From: Terriglobales bacterium
GTDB lineage: Bacteria; Acidobacteriota; Terriglobia; Terriglobales; Acidobacteriaceae
Assembly: GCA_025462725.1 (NCBI GenBank)
Contig: JAOAPE010000001.1
Span: forward strand, 296,162-360,161
Reading direction: 5' to 3'
DNA length: 64,000 nt
The notes beneath the pieces are model-generated. The model was not told where the DNA came from. It did no database searches and worked only from the letters and a program-made list of their open reading frames with translations. Below, in pieces: positions 51,121-59,919 of the stretch. How positions within the stretch are numbered: position 1 is the first letter of the stretch; every line of letters begins with the position of its first letter. Position numbers and translations under genes: made by a program.

Positions 51121-52857
51121 ATGAGTAAGTTCCGAATCCTTGGTGCGCGCGCACTTGCGCTAGTAACAGTGTTGGCTTTAGTCAGCGTTACCTGTTTTGC
51201 TGGAAATAGTCTCTGGAAATATCAGTCATCCCATGAGATCAAGTGGCAAAAGATCACATTCACAGGAAGTCTGCTTTTGGGCGGTGATGAAGCACTGATT
51301 TGTCTGGATCCAGAAACCGGGAAGCCCGTTTGGAAACGGGATGACCTGCAGAAGGCGACAGCAGTGCAAGTGGAAGAGATATCTGGCACGCCTTATCTTC
51401 TGGTGACTAAGAACAGCGGAGGCACCAAACTTTTCGCGTTGAACATACTTAGCGGGGAAACGCTTTGGCAAACTGACAAGTTAAAGGGAGCGATCATCGG
51501 CGTGACTCCGATCTATGAGAAAGATCTCGTCCTGATCTTGACGTCACGCAGTCAATCTGACGCCAACACCAAGCCGGACATGATTGCATTAAAGATCTCA
51601 AGCGGCGAAATGGCATGGGAAAGCGAGTTCGCCGACAAATTCGAACTACACCAGGAAGACGGAGCGGGTAAGTGGGCGCCGCACTATAACCTCAGCGGGC
51701 ATCAACCGCCGATCTATGAAGCCGATTCCATCTACTTCACTTATGCGGGGCTGCATAAGTACGACATCAACACAGGCAAGCTGATCTGGGCGGTTCCGTA
51801 CGACGTGACCCAAGGCAAACTGAAACGCGGCAATGCTCAAGCGGTGATTACTAACGATGTGATCATCACTTCCGCTAAGGGAGAATTGCGCGCGATTGAA
51901 AAGGCGACTGGAAAAGTGAAGTGGAAGTCGCAGGATTTTGGCGCGGCAGTCGCGGAGTTCGCTGTAAAGGGAAACACGATCTATGGTCGCATGGGTGGAA
52001 CATTTTACGACTTTGCGAAACGTGATTGGGAACTGAAGAAGCCGCTCGGAGTCGTCGCGGTAAATCTTGCTAGCGGCGGCACTGTCTGGAAATACGATGG
52101 CGCCAGTGATGCGATTACAAACATGCATTTTCTGGAAGGGCAGAACACAATCCTGATCGCCGATGCGAACAACGTGATCGGGCTAGACACGACGAACGAA
52201 GGCAAGATCAAGGAAGCATTCAAGATCAAAGTTGAATTCAAGAGGAAAGCTACCGCAGGCAGATCGGCGATGAAGGTCGCGCGATTTGGACTGGGCGGAA
52301 TCCAAGGCGGGATGAAAGGGCTTAAGGACGATAAAAAATCAGAAGACGTTCCGGTGGCCATCCTGCAACAACCGAATGGCGACTTGGTGATCCGAGGACG
52401 CCAGCATGTAGTGGCGTTCAATCCCAAGACGCATGAGATCCCATGGGCTGCACAATATGAGGCTCCGGGAATGAGTGGCTGGCAGAAATATTCGATGCTG
52501 GCGATCGTGGCATTGAATTACCTGCAAGCGACCAGCGTCTCGTCGCAAACGCAATATGGCTCTTCCATGAACGACGCGGCGAACAATACGCGACAGAGTA
52601 TGTTGAGCAGCTACAGCAACATCATGAACAAGAGGTATACGGCCACACGGTCGGCAGGAAAGTTCATGCACATGCTCACGAACGTGGAAGAAGGCGGCGA
52701 TAAGGGGCCGGGCATTGTGGGAGTCAACATGCAAAATGGAGAGACTGCTTACAGCCTGGTGCTGAAAGACCGCGAACCAAACTACGAAGTGGACGAGGTA
52801 TCTGGACGGCTGTACAACCTCAAGAACAAAGAGTTGCAGGCATTTTCAATCCAGTAA
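51121..52857 (+). CDS. Exported PQQ-like beta-propeller protein
   Basis: GGAGG lies 5 nt before the ATG at 51121 (MSKFRILGARALALVTVLAL), which starts a signal peptide; the earlier frame from 51001 is not needed. The 578-residue protein has repeated propeller blades: ALICLDPETGKPVWKRDD, KLFALNILSGETLWQTDK, MIALKISSGEMAWESE, LRAIEKATGKVKWKSQ and VVAVNLASGGTVWKYD. Each ends with the W-K/W-E closure typical of PQQ repeats. The later part (AARFGLGG-like MKVARFGLGGIQGGMKGLKD and a hydrophobic segment near KYSMLAIVALNYLQ) is atypical. It may be a BamB-like scaffold or a sensor; no catalytic PQQ ligands were recognised. Confidence 0.85.
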   Translation: MSKFRILGARALALVTVLALVSVTCFAGNSLWKYQSSHEIKWQKITFTGSLLLGGDEALICLDPETGKPVWKRDDLQKATAVQVEEISGTPYLLVTKNSGGTKLFALNILSGETLWQTDKLKGAIIGVTPIYEKDLVLILTSRSQSDANTKPDMIALKISSGEMAWESEFADKFELHQEDGAGKWAPHYNLSGHQPPIYEADSIYFTYAGLHKYDINTGKLIWAVPYDVTQGKLKRGNAQAVITNDVIITSAKGELRAIEKATGKVKWKSQDFGAAVAEFAVKGNTIYGRMGGTFYDFAKRDWELKKPLGVVAVNLASGGTVWKYDGASDAITNMHFLEGQNTILIADANNVIGLDTTNEGKIKEAFKIKVEFKRKATAGRSAMKVARFGLGGIQGGMKGLKDDKKSEDVPVAILQQPNGDLVIRGRQHVVAFNPKTHEIPWAAQYEAPGMSGWQKYSMLAIVALNYLQATSVSSQTQYGSSMNDAANNTRQSMLSSYSNIMNKRYTATRSAGKFMHMLTNVEEGGDKGPGIVGVNMQNGETAYSLVLKDREPNYEVDEVSGRLYNLKNKELQAFSIQ

Positions 52858-52869
52858 GCTGAGCAGATG

Positions 52870-52900
52870 AAAAAGGGAGCGCAAAATGCGCTCCCTTTTT
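52870..52900. terminator. Bidirectional intrinsic terminator
   Basis: A perfect 14-bp stem AAAAAGGGAGCGCA closes a 3-nt loop, with T runs on both strands, between convergent genes. Confidence 0.92.
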
Positions 52901-52916
52901 CTTTGGATCGAGTCAT

Positions 52917-53288
52917 TCAGTTCCCGGAGGATTTGCTTTCGGAATCTGGAAGTACAAAGGAGGCCTTCTTCCCGGCAAACTCGATCTCTACGAGTTTCTG
53001 CGTTCCGTCCGATTGGCGCTGCAGCCGGAGTGAATCCGAAGCAGCTTTGGATTCGTGATCCACAACCTTTCCCTGCACAGTAGCGAGGATTTTTTTGCCG
53101 CTGGAAATGCTGACCTGTCCATCGTCCGAAGCATTCAGTTTGTATTCTCCGGCGGGAATGATGTTGCCATTCACCGTGACCGGCGCTGACAACTTGATGT
53201 TCTGCGACAACGGTGTACCAGCGAATGCGCTGATCGCCGTAAATAAAAATGCTGCCGCACATGATTTGCTGATCATAGATCTTTTCAT
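52917..53288 (-). CDS. Small exported protein, unknown function
   Basis: AAGGAGAAG precedes the ATG at 53288 (MKRSMISKSCAAAFLFTAIS), giving 123 residues; the longer frame to 53645 has no supporting start. A signal peptide (cleaved near AFA) is followed by a compact beta domain: NIKLSAPVTVNGNIIPAGEY, KLNASDDGQVSISSGKKILA, EIEFAGKKASFVLPDSE. This is a common acidobacterial exported-protein pattern but has no known function. Confidence 0.75.
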   Translation of the reverse strand: MKRSMISKSCAAAFLFTAISAFAGTPLSQNIKLSAPVTVNGNIIPAGEYKLNASDDGQVSISSGKKILATVQGKVVDHESKAASDSLRLQRQSDGTQKLVEIEFAGKKASFVLPDSESKSSGN

Positions 53289-53458
53289 AGCTTCTCCTTT
53301 GGCCCTACGGCCTGTTGGGAACAGCTCGCAGACAAAGGTATAGCGATTAGTCAGCGCTCCCCTGCACCAAGTCCCAATTTTGTGATTGCAGGTTCTACAA
53401 ACCTGCTGAGTAGTTGGACGCAGAAGAAGAAAGTTCGTGAGCGAGTATTCGCCTCGGA

Positions 53459-54433
53459 TCAAATAGTCAGGACGACTTTCCCGTAATTTTTTCTTTCGAG
53501 CAGCAAACGATGAGCGTCCGCGGCGCGGGCGAGCGGGAGTTGTTCGCCGACAACAGGGCGGATGAATCCTTGAGAGATATAAGAAGACATCGACGTCCAT
53601 GCCTGGACCATGAGTTCGCGATGCGCGGTGAGCGGCGTCAGCCAAAGCGCATGAGCGCTAATGTTCTTCTGGAACATTGTCATGAAATCGAATTGCGGAG
53701 CTTGTCCGGTGGCCATGCCGTAGATGATGATGCGTCCCATGTCAGCGAGGCAACGCGTGCTCTTGGCGGTGTGCTCTCCGCCCAGCATTTCAAAGACGGC
53801 GTCCACGCCTTCTCCTTGCGTGAGATCGGCGATGGCCTTCTCGTAATCATTCGCTTTGTAATTGATCCCGTGATGAACTCCGAGAGCTTTCACTTTCGCC
53901 AATTTTTCTTCAGAAGATGAGGTGCCGAAGATCTCAAGTCCCAGAGCTTTGCCCATTTCAACGGCAGCAGTGCCGACTCCACCAGCAACGGCGTGGATGA
54001 GGACACGGTTCTTCTTATTCCCTTTGGCATTAACTGCGGGATCACTAAGGCCAGCCATCCAGTATCCGAAATAAGCAGTGAAATAGTTGACGGGAAAAGC
54101 CGCTGCTTCAGCGGCGGACCAAGCCTCAGGAATTTTCAATAGCGACTGCTTGGTGACGGCGACACGCTCAGCGTATCCACCGGTGGCGGTGAATCCCATC
54201 ACGCGATCTTTGGTCGCATGGATGTGTCCGGCGAACTCGAGACCGGGAATGTAAGGTGGTTGCGGGCCGTGGGGATACATTCCCTGGGTTTGCATCATGT
54301 CAGCGAAGTTGACGCCGGCGGCTTCAATGTTGACCAGAACCTCTCCCTTTGCAGCGTTGGGAACAGGATCAGGAGCTTCGCGCAATTCAAGGACTTCAGG
54401 ACCACCACGGCGGGGGACGACGATCGCTTTCAT
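53459..54433 (-). CDS. Medium-chain reductase, quinone oxidoreductase-like
   Basis: The 324-residue protein starts MKAIVVPRRGGPEVLELREA at 54433. It is a medium-chain dehydrogenase/reductase of the NADPH-quinone oxidoreductase or crotonyl-CoA reductase type. It has the catalytic-domain core GVNFADMMQTQGMYPHGPQP with IPGLEFAGHI, and the nucleotide-binding motif LIHAVAGGVGTAAVEMGKAL (AxxGGVG). It lacks the zinc-cysteine cluster of alcohol dehydrogenases. The substrate is not predictable from sequence. Confidence 0.9.
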   Translation of the reverse strand: MKAIVVPRRGGPEVLELREAPDPVPNAAKGEVLVNIEAAGVNFADMMQTQGMYPHGPQPPYIPGLEFAGHIHATKDRVMGFTATGGYAERVAVTKQSLLKIPEAWSAAEAAAFPVNYFTAYFGYWMAGLSDPAVNAKGNKKNRVLIHAVAGGVGTAAVEMGKALGLEIFGTSSSEEKLAKVKALGVHHGINYKANDYEKAIADLTQGEGVDAVFEMLGGEHTAKSTRCLADMGRIIIYGMATGQAPQFDFMTMFQKNISAHALWLTPLTAHRELMVQAWTSMSSYISQGFIRPVVGEQLPLARAADAHRLLLERKNYGKVVLTI

Positions 54434-54454
54434 GGGAGAAAGTTTAAACAAGGC

Positions 54455-54475
54455 AGTGGTCAGTGGCTAGTGGGA
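54455..54475. repeat. Heptamer array, AGTGNNN class
   Basis: AGTGGTC, AGTGGCT and AGTGGGA, in exact period, between the reductase start and the next minus-strand gene. Confidence 0.75.
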
Positions 54476-54487
54476 TAGTCCGAAGAG

Positions 54488-55177
54488 CTATTCCTGTTCT
54501 TGCATCACTTCGGCTGGGTCGTAGTTGTGAATGCCGCGAACGATCTTCCATGCTGGTTTTTTGCGCAGCACATAGATGAACCGGCGTTCCGCGTCGGGTT
54601 TGGTTTTGAGTTCTTCCATCGTGGCGACCTCAAAGAGGGCATCGTTGTAGCTGATCGTCATGAGCGGGCCCCAGTTCTCTTTCGCGCGGCAACTGGCAAT
54701 CCGGACTTGATCAGAGTCGGGGCCGTCTGCACCGGGCATAAGTTGTACTTCATCTGGAACGCGGGGACCGGCGGCGTGTTCGGCATATCTGGCATCAAGT
54801 TTGCCGTGAATCCAAGCAAGGCCTTGCAGAGGCAGACAAGGGACGACTTCTCCGGTGACGATTGCGGCAGAGGTGCGAAGAATGCCTTCGACGAGAAAGT
54901 AGAGGTTCAGCAAAGTCAGGGGGTCGAAGATGTAGTCGGCGAGCAGGAAAAGGCCGGAGCCCATGACAGCAGTCTCGCCGCCCTTTGCCGCGGCAGTGGC
55001 GACGACGTTCCCGCTACCCGCCGCCAATCGTTGGGAAGAGAAAATGAAATACCTGTAGATCAAGAGAACGAGGCAGGGAAGAAATTCAGCGAAGCCCGAC
55101 CAGAAAGCTGCGGATGCCGAGACAAAAGCATTTCTTCGGTAACGAGGCGGAAGGAAGGCAAGGAGCCATCCGAACAT
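54488..55177 (-). CDS. Membrane protein, unknown function
   Basis: The ATG at 55177 (MFGWLLAFLPPRYRRNAFVS) is used; a GTG lies at 55183. The 229-residue protein has three or four hydrophobic segments (GFAEFLPCLVLLIYRYFIF, GSGLFLLADYIFDPLTLLNL with YFLVEGIL, VPCLPLQGLAWI). A soluble C-terminal half follows (PLMTISYNDALFEVATMEEL with ERRFIYVLRKKPAWKIVRG). The family is not recognised. Confidence 0.72.
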   Translation of the reverse strand: MFGWLLAFLPPRYRRNAFVSASAAFWSGFAEFLPCLVLLIYRYFIFSSQRLAAGSGNVVATAAAKGGETAVMGSGLFLLADYIFDPLTLLNLYFLVEGILRTSAAIVTGEVVPCLPLQGLAWIHGKLDARYAEHAAGPRVPDEVQLMPGADGPDSDQVRIASCRAKENWGPLMTISYNDALFEVATMEELKTKPDAERRFIYVLRKKPAWKIVRGIHNYDPAEVMQEQE

Positions 55178-55836
55178 GTTCACCTGCGGCGCTCAGGAAT
55201 TTGTGCGTAGAGAGTAGCACCGAATGCGGGATTCGGGTTCAGAACCTTCGGTTCGCCAGGCGCGCAGGATTTTGGCTGCGGAGGTCCCGTTTCGCTCACG
55301 CCTGCCAACCGGCAACAAAATGGCCGGCGCTTATTTCTCCCCCGAGATTTTTTTGCGCCGGCCGTTTTGTCCGTCTCCCAAAACTCTGAAGACGATCGGC
55401 CGCTCATCTCCCTTATGGGGAGGGCCAATATCAAACTTGAAAAAGAACATTGCGAGTCCGCGCAGGGTTGAGCTCTGGTGCGCTTACCGGAATCCACTTT
55501 GGACGCCAGCGTTGGCCGCAGGTAAGAAGATGCCCTTTGTAGCTTTGTAGGTCAATGGTAAATATGGCTTAGATGTTTACTGGAATGATAACCAAGGGTC
55601 CCTAAGGATTTCCTAATCGCTACTAGGGACACAGCCTGCGCTCGGCTGGCGGCATCTTTTCAGGTATATACTTTCGGCTGAGTAGGGCTGAACGCAGTTC
55701 ATTCAATTTGGGAACACGGGGCCACATAATTCATATCGGCTCCGATTCATAGTAGACGTTTCATAACGCTGAAGTGCTTGGCTGTTGGAAGTTGGTCATA
55801 GGAAGTCACGGTTAGCTTTCATACGGGAAGGTCCCC
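55178..55836. other. Long spacer with strong hairpin
   Basis: I see no supported gene in this 659-bp region; the open frames here have no protein-like composition. It contains a long hairpin, ACAAAATGGCCGGCGC (55315-55330) with GCGCCGGCCGTTTTGT (55355-55370), one wobble pair, 24-nt loop. A 7-bp inverted repeat GTCCCTA/TAGGGAC follows at 55598 and 55624. The last 200 bp are likely the leader of the PIN-TRAM gene, with GGAAGG before its ATG. Confidence 0.5.
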
Positions 55837-56916
55837 ATGGATCTGTTATTTATTCGTATCGTTTTCATTGGATTTGTCTGCGTTGCGTCGTACGTCCTTG
55901 AACCCTTTGGACTAAACAGGATCGAGGCCGCCATTGCTGGTGCGGTGATCGGCTTGGGAGTTGTCCTGTTCGAGATGCGGCTCCGTCGTGTCAGCCTCAA
56001 ACAACTTATCGGCGCGGTGATCGGGAGCATCCTGGGAATTTTGGGCGCTTACCTCTTCAGCCTTGTCATCCGCGACAGCCTCGTCGTGGGCAGCACACAG
56101 AAATTCCTGGAGTTGCTGGTAATGCTGTTGATGTCCTACGTGGGGTTGGTGGTGGGCGCGAGCAAAGGCGACCTCCTTAACCTCGCCGCGCTGGGCGGCA
56201 TCTTCGGCGCGGAGACGAAAGGCCGCAAGAGCCAGAAGATCCTCGACACCAGCGTGATCATCGACGGGCGAATCGCGGATATTGCAGAGACCGGATTCCT
56301 CGATGGCGTGCTGGTGATCCCGCAATTCGTTTTGCGCGAACTGCAACTGGTGGCTGATTCGGCGGATTCACTGAAACGGAACCGGGGGCGTCGCGGCCTG
56401 GACGTTCTGGCGAAACTGCAGAAGATGGCGAACCTGAATATCCAGATTGTTGAAGATGATTTTCCCGCGGTGCGCGAAGTGGATTTAAAACTTATCGAGC
56501 TTGGCAAGATGTACGAAGCCAAGATCATGACCAACGACTTCAACCTTAATAAGGTGGCGCAACTGCAAGGCGTTGAAGTGCTCAACATCAACGAGCTGGC
56601 GAACTCGCTCAAGCCCATCGTGCTGCCGGGCGAGATCATGCGGGTGTTCATCCTGAAAGAAGGCAAGGAATACAACCAGGGTGTGGCGTATCTGGATGAC
56701 GGCACCATGGTGGTGGTGGACAACGCGCGCAAGATGATGGGCAAGAATGTGGACGTGTCAGTTACGTCAGTGCTGCAAACGACGGCGGGCAAGATGATCT
56801 TCGGGAAGTTTGATGAAAGGGCGTCCGGGAATCATCAGCGTCCGGTGGAGACAAAGACCGTGGGGCAAGAGCGGAAGACTCCGGTACCGTTGTCAGTGGA
56901 GCGGGTGGGGGAGTGA
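55837..56916 (+). CDS. PIN and TRAM domain membrane protein (YacL-like)
   Basis: The 359-residue protein has four N-terminal transmembrane helices (to about residue 110), a PIN nuclease-like domain with acidic residues ([56 protein letters not shown]), and a C-terminal TRAM RNA-binding domain ([20 protein letters not shown] to KMIFGKF). This is the YacL architecture of Gram-positives and others, a putative membrane-linked RNase. The final 25 residues are disordered. GGAAGGT precedes the ATG. Confidence 0.93.
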   Translation: MDLLFIRIVFIGFVCVASYVLEPFGLNRIEAAIAGAVIGLGVVLFEMRLRRVSLKQLIGAVIGSILGILGAYLFSLVIRDSLVVGSTQKFLELLVMLLMSYVGLVVGASKGDLLNLAALGGIFGAETKGRKSQKILDTSVIIDGRIADIAETGFLDGVLVIPQFVLRELQLVADSADSLKRNRGRRGLDVLAKLQKMANLNIQIVEDDFPAVREVDLKLIELGKMYEAKIMTNDFNLNKVAQLQGVEVLNINELANSLKPIVLPGEIMRVFILKEGKEYNQGVAYLDDGTMVVVDNARKMMGKNVDVSVTSVLQTTAGKMIFGKFDERASGNHQRPVETKTVGQERKTPVPLSVERVGE

Positions 56917-56922
56917 GGCAGC

Positions 56923-56950
56923 TTTTAGCTGTTGGCTCTTAGCCTTTAGC
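56923..56950. repeat. Heptamer array, TTAGCNN class
   Basis: TTTTAGC, TGTTGGC and two further units start 7 bp after the PIN-TRAM stop. Confidence 0.85.
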
Positions 56951-56973
56951 TTAAGATCAAAGGCAAACGCAGC

Positions 56974-57003
56974 CGCAGATTTGCGCGGATGGACGCGGAT
57001 TAA
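56974..57003. repeat. Decamer array (CGCGGATNNA type)
   Basis: CGCAGATTTG, CGCGGATGGA and CGCGGATTAA in exact period 10, like the array at 16869. Confidence 0.75.
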
Positions 57004-57062
57004 GATCAAAAGCTCTTAAGCCGCGGATAAATGAAGGATCAAGACGGATTGGGGATGCAATG

Positions 57063-58025
57063 CTACGTCTCTTTTTTATTCCTGGCGAAGTGCTCCCATC
57101 CCCTCACCGCTAACTTCTTCGCCGGGCGTTTGCAATCGGTGATCAGAATTTTCTTCTCACGGGTGATCCAGCCGATCTCGGTTACAGGAACTCCGGCTAT
57201 CTCGACGGGAACTCTCGCGGATTTGCGCGCGGTGAAGAGCAATTCGTAGTCTTCTCCACCGTGCAGCGCAAGTTCGAGAGTGGCATTGTTACCGACGGGA
57301 ATCAGGTTCTGGTTCAGAGTCGCTCCCACTCCACTTTCTTCGCAGATGTGCGCGAGGTCAGTGGAGAGCCCGTCGCTGATGTCTATCATTGATGTCGCAA
57401 GTTTGTGTTCGCGGAGATATCGCGCGATGGCAAGGCGCGGTTCGGGATAAAAATGGCGGTGATTGTCCATCCGGTTGTTCGTCTTTCCATCTGCGAACAA
57501 TTCTTTCAAGGTTCCGGCTGACGCTCCCAGAGCGCCGGTGACGTAAATAATGTCCCCAGGCCGGGCCGTCGAGCGGAGGATGGCCTTTCCGCGCGGGGCG
57601 GAGCCGACGACGATGATGTCGGCGAGAACGCCGGAGGTGGATTGGGCGATGTCGCCGCCAGCGAGAGTCAAGTTGTGTCGTTTGGAGAGGGCCAGGAAGC
57701 CGCGAAGGAAGTCGTCCACCCATTTCTGCGGGAGATTGGCTGGAAGAGCGAGCGACAGGAAAGCGGCAAGCGGTGCGGCGCCCATCGCGGCGATGTCGCT
57801 GAGTCCGCGGGCAAGGCAGCGGTGTCCGACTGAGTCTGCGGGGTTCCACTCGCGGCGAAAATGCGTGCCCTCGAGGCTGAAATCGGTGGTGACGACCAGG
57901 TCGTGTCCAGCGGGCGGGCGGAGGATGGCAGCATCATCGCCGATTCCCTTCATGAGCGGGCGACTCCGTTGTGAGCCGGCCAGCTTACGAATGCGCGAAA
58001 TGAGAGTCCTTTCTGGCGAGGGCAC
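57063..58025 (-). CDS. thiL: Thiamine-monophosphate kinase
   Basis: ThiL phosphorylates thiamine phosphate to the active diphosphate. The 320-residue protein has the PurM/ThiL fold marks: GIGDDAAILRPPAGHDLVVT, DFSLEGTHFRREWNPADSVG, ARGLSDIAAMGAAPLAAFLS, NLTLAGGDIAQS and DISDGLSTDLAHI, GGEDYELLFTAR. The start is a GTG at 58025. It stands alone; no other thiamine gene is nearby. Confidence 0.96.
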   Translation of the reverse strand: MPSPERTLISRIRKLAGSQRSRPLMKGIGDDAAILRPPAGHDLVVTTDFSLEGTHFRREWNPADSVGHRCLARGLSDIAAMGAAPLAAFLSLALPANLPQKWVDDFLRGFLALSKRHNLTLAGGDIAQSTSGVLADIIVVGSAPRGKAILRSTARPGDIIYVTGALGASAGTLKELFADGKTNNRMDNHRHFYPEPRLAIARYLREHKLATSMIDISDGLSTDLAHICEESGVGATLNQNLIPVGNNATLELALHGGEDYELLFTARKSARVPVEIAGVPVTEIGWITREKKILITDCKRPAKKLAVRGWEHFARNKKET

Positions 58026-58032
58026 GGGGGAA

Positions 58033-58053
58033 TGGTAGCATTTAGCATTCAGC
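58033..58053. repeat. Heptamer array, TTAGCNN class
   Basis: TGGTAGC, ATTTAGC and ATTCAGC, directly upstream of thiL. Confidence 0.8.
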
Positions 58054-58107
58054 TCTTGTCCAACTCGCCTACGGTCCTCCTGGCCCCCACGCCTTTATAC
58101 TAGCGAC

Positions 58108-58548
58108 ATGACGATAAAGAGATTGGACCACGTCAGCGTTGTCGTCGACGACCTTGCAGCCGCTATCGCTTTTTTCACTGTGCTTGGCATGACGCTCGAA
58201 GGCGAGGCGCCGATCGAGGGCCCGTGGGTGGACCGCGTCAACGGGCTCGAAAATGTCCAAGTCGACATCGTTATGATGCGGACCCCAGATAAGCACGGGC
58301 GGCTCGAGCTGACGAAGTTTCGCAATCCAAAACTGGTCGGAATCGAACCGGCGATCGCACCGCCGAACACGTTGGGCCTCCGGAGCGTCATGTTTACAGT
58401 CGAAAGCGTCGACGAAACTGTGGCTAGCCTGCGCGCCAAGGGTTCCGAACTGATTGGCGAGGTGGCCCAGTACGAGGACAAGTACAGACTCTGCTACATG
58501 CGAGGCCCTGCGGGCATCATCGTCGCGCTGGCCGAGGAACTCTTCTGA
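58108..58548 (+). CDS. VOC superfamily (glyoxalase-like) protein
   Basis: The 146-residue protein has the two beta-alpha-beta-beta-beta modules of the vicinal oxygen chelate fold: LDHVSVVVDDLAAAIAFFTV with GMTLEGEAPIEG, and VMFTVESVDETVASLRAKGS with YRLCYMRGPAGIIVALAEEL. A metal-binding His is in LDHV and a late Glu in LAEE. The substrate is unknown. The spacer before it has TATACT 7 nt upstream of the ATG and no ribosome binding site, which would suit a leaderless message. Confidence 0.9.
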   Translation: MTIKRLDHVSVVVDDLAAAIAFFTVLGMTLEGEAPIEGPWVDRVNGLENVQVDIVMMRTPDKHGRLELTKFRNPKLVGIEPAIAPPNTLGLRSVMFTVESVDETVASLRAKGSELIGEVAQYEDKYRLCYMRGPAGIIVALAEELF

Positions 58549-58929
58549 AGCGCCTTAAAAGCTCATTACCAAAGTCCAACCCGAGTGCCTGAAGCAGCAT
58601 CGTCCTATTTACCATTTTGTACACGTTAACGGCCAAGTTGTTGCCAACGTAAGTAACCCCCAAAGCATCTATCTTCAGGTTGACAGGAGAGAAGCTGCAC
58701 TGTTACCGTCTTGAGGCTGACCCACATCAATTCTGGCCAAGTATTAAGGGCTCAAGACCAAGGGGCCGGAAGCCACCGAGCAAACCAACTCGGTCTCCGG
58801 AAATCCTGGTCACGGTTTGGTACCCACAGGCGTCCCGATACGGGAATGGCGGGTTTACTGACCGGAGCAAAAGAAAAAACGAAAATCGAAGTTTGAGCAG
58901 TTCAGAACAAAAAGGCGGAGCATTCTCTC
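58549..58929 (+). promoter_or_regulatory. Structured 5' leader of the M23 peptidase gene
   Basis: No gene is visible. From 58766 to 58863 the leader can fold into nested helices. CCGGA (58766) pairs with TCCGG (58796), enclosing ACCGAG with CTCGGT. GGTCA (58808) pairs with TGACC (58859), enclosing ACCC with GGGT and TCCCG with CGGGA. The loop CAAACCAA (58781-58788) can also pair with TTGGT at 58818, as a pseudoknot would. It does not match riboswitch consensuses I remember (GEMM, ydaO, cobalamin, glycine). It could be a novel structured RNA or just GC-rich sequence. Confidence 0.4.
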
Positions 58930-59835
58930 TTGCGTAAGCGTTTCTACATAATGTTCGTGGCACGGGACTCAGATGGTCAACTTCTGAAGATTCCAATCCC
59001 ACTACATTATTTATATGTGTTCGTTGCCGGTGCGGTGATCGGGATGTTCACGATCACGGGCATGGCCGGGTCCTACACCCGGATGCTGGCGAAGACGCTG
59101 CGCTTCAACCAACTCCGCGACGAAAAAGAGAGCCTGAAGAAGAACTACAACACATTGGAGAAGGTGGCGCAGGAGAAGGAGATTCAGGCAGCATCATTGG
59201 GATCTCTGGCCAGCGAAGTTTCCACACTTTATGGGCTGAAATCCGAGCCATTACTCACAAAGTCCGCAGATGGATTCAGCGACGAGCGATTTACGTCGTC
59301 GGTCGACCAGTTCTATGCTCTGCGGAGTTCGGCGATGTCCGGCGTTGCCACGATGGCAGTGGGATTCGGCGCCCGCAATGCCACTCTGACTGATTGGGTG
59401 CGATTGGCGGCCGCACCTTCGTTGTGGCCGCTTCAAGGACGCATCATGAGCTCCTTCGGCGAGCGCAGTGATCCGTTCAACGGTGAAGGCGCGTTCCATC
59501 GCGGAGTGGACATCAACGGCTCGTACGGCCAGCCGATACTTGCTCCGGCTGATGGCGTAGTGGAAGAAGCCACCGTCCGTAATGGATATGGCAAGACAGT
59601 GGTGGTCAATCACGGGCATGGATACGAAACGTTGTTCGGACACATGTCAGGATTTGCAGTAACGGTAGGACAACACGTGCAGCGCGGCGATGTCCTCGGA
59701 TACGTTGGATTAAGCGGACGCAGTACAGGACCGCACGTCCACTACGAAGTACACATCAACAACACTCCGGTGAATCCGCACAAGTACATGCGCGCCACCA
59801 TGGATCAGGTTGGCGTGGCAAGTCACGGGGATTAA
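58930..59835 (+). CDS. M23 (LytM) family peptidase, TTG start
   Basis: M23 peptidases cut peptidoglycan cross-bridges or act as amidase activators. The TTG at 58930 is preceded by GGCGGAG and starts MRKRFYIMFVARDSDGQLLK; the first ATG in frame (58951) is not better. The 301-residue protein has a cytoplasmic start, one transmembrane helix (LYVFVAGAVIGMFTITGM), a coiled coil (LRDEKESLKKNYNTLEKVAQ) and the M23 domain with the zinc site HRGVDI, plus the HVHYE motif near the C terminus. This is a membrane-anchored periplasmic peptidase. A long structured leader precedes it. Confidence 0.93.
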   Translation: MRKRFYIMFVARDSDGQLLKIPIPLHYLYVFVAGAVIGMFTITGMAGSYTRMLAKTLRFNQLRDEKESLKKNYNTLEKVAQEKEIQAASLGSLASEVSTLYGLKSEPLLTKSADGFSDERFTSSVDQFYALRSSAMSGVATMAVGFGARNATLTDWVRLAAAPSLWPLQGRIMSSFGERSDPFNGEGAFHRGVDINGSYGQPILAPADGVVEEATVRNGYGKTVVVNHGHGYETLFGHMSGFAVTVGQHVQRGDVLGYVGLSGRSTGPHVHYEVHINNTPVNPHKYMRATMDQVGVASHGD

Positions 59836-59842
59836 CCCCGGC

Positions 59843-59870
59843 CTTCAGCAGTTAGCCTTTAGCTCTTAGC
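59843..59870. repeat. Heptamer array, TTAGCNN class
   Basis: CTTCAGC, AGTTAGC and two more units begin 7 bp after the peptidase stop. Confidence 0.85.
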
Positions 59871-59919
59871 CAAACCAAACCCAAATCTAAATGCAGTAGG
59901 CCGCGGATGTGCGCGACAG

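Noticed and set aside
53388..53406. GCAGGTT/AACCTGC hairpin as terminator of the quinone oxidoreductase-like gene
   Set aside because: No T run follows on the minus strand, so termination is not supported.
55224..55550. 108-residue plus-strand frame in the long spacer
   Set aside because: There is no ribosome binding site, it crosses a 16-bp hairpin, and its composition is not protein-like.
58766..58870. Known riboswitch (GEMM c-di-GMP, ydaO c-di-AMP, cobalamin) before the M23 gene
   Set aside because: The conserved core motifs of those classes as I remember them are absent; kept only as an unassigned structured leader.
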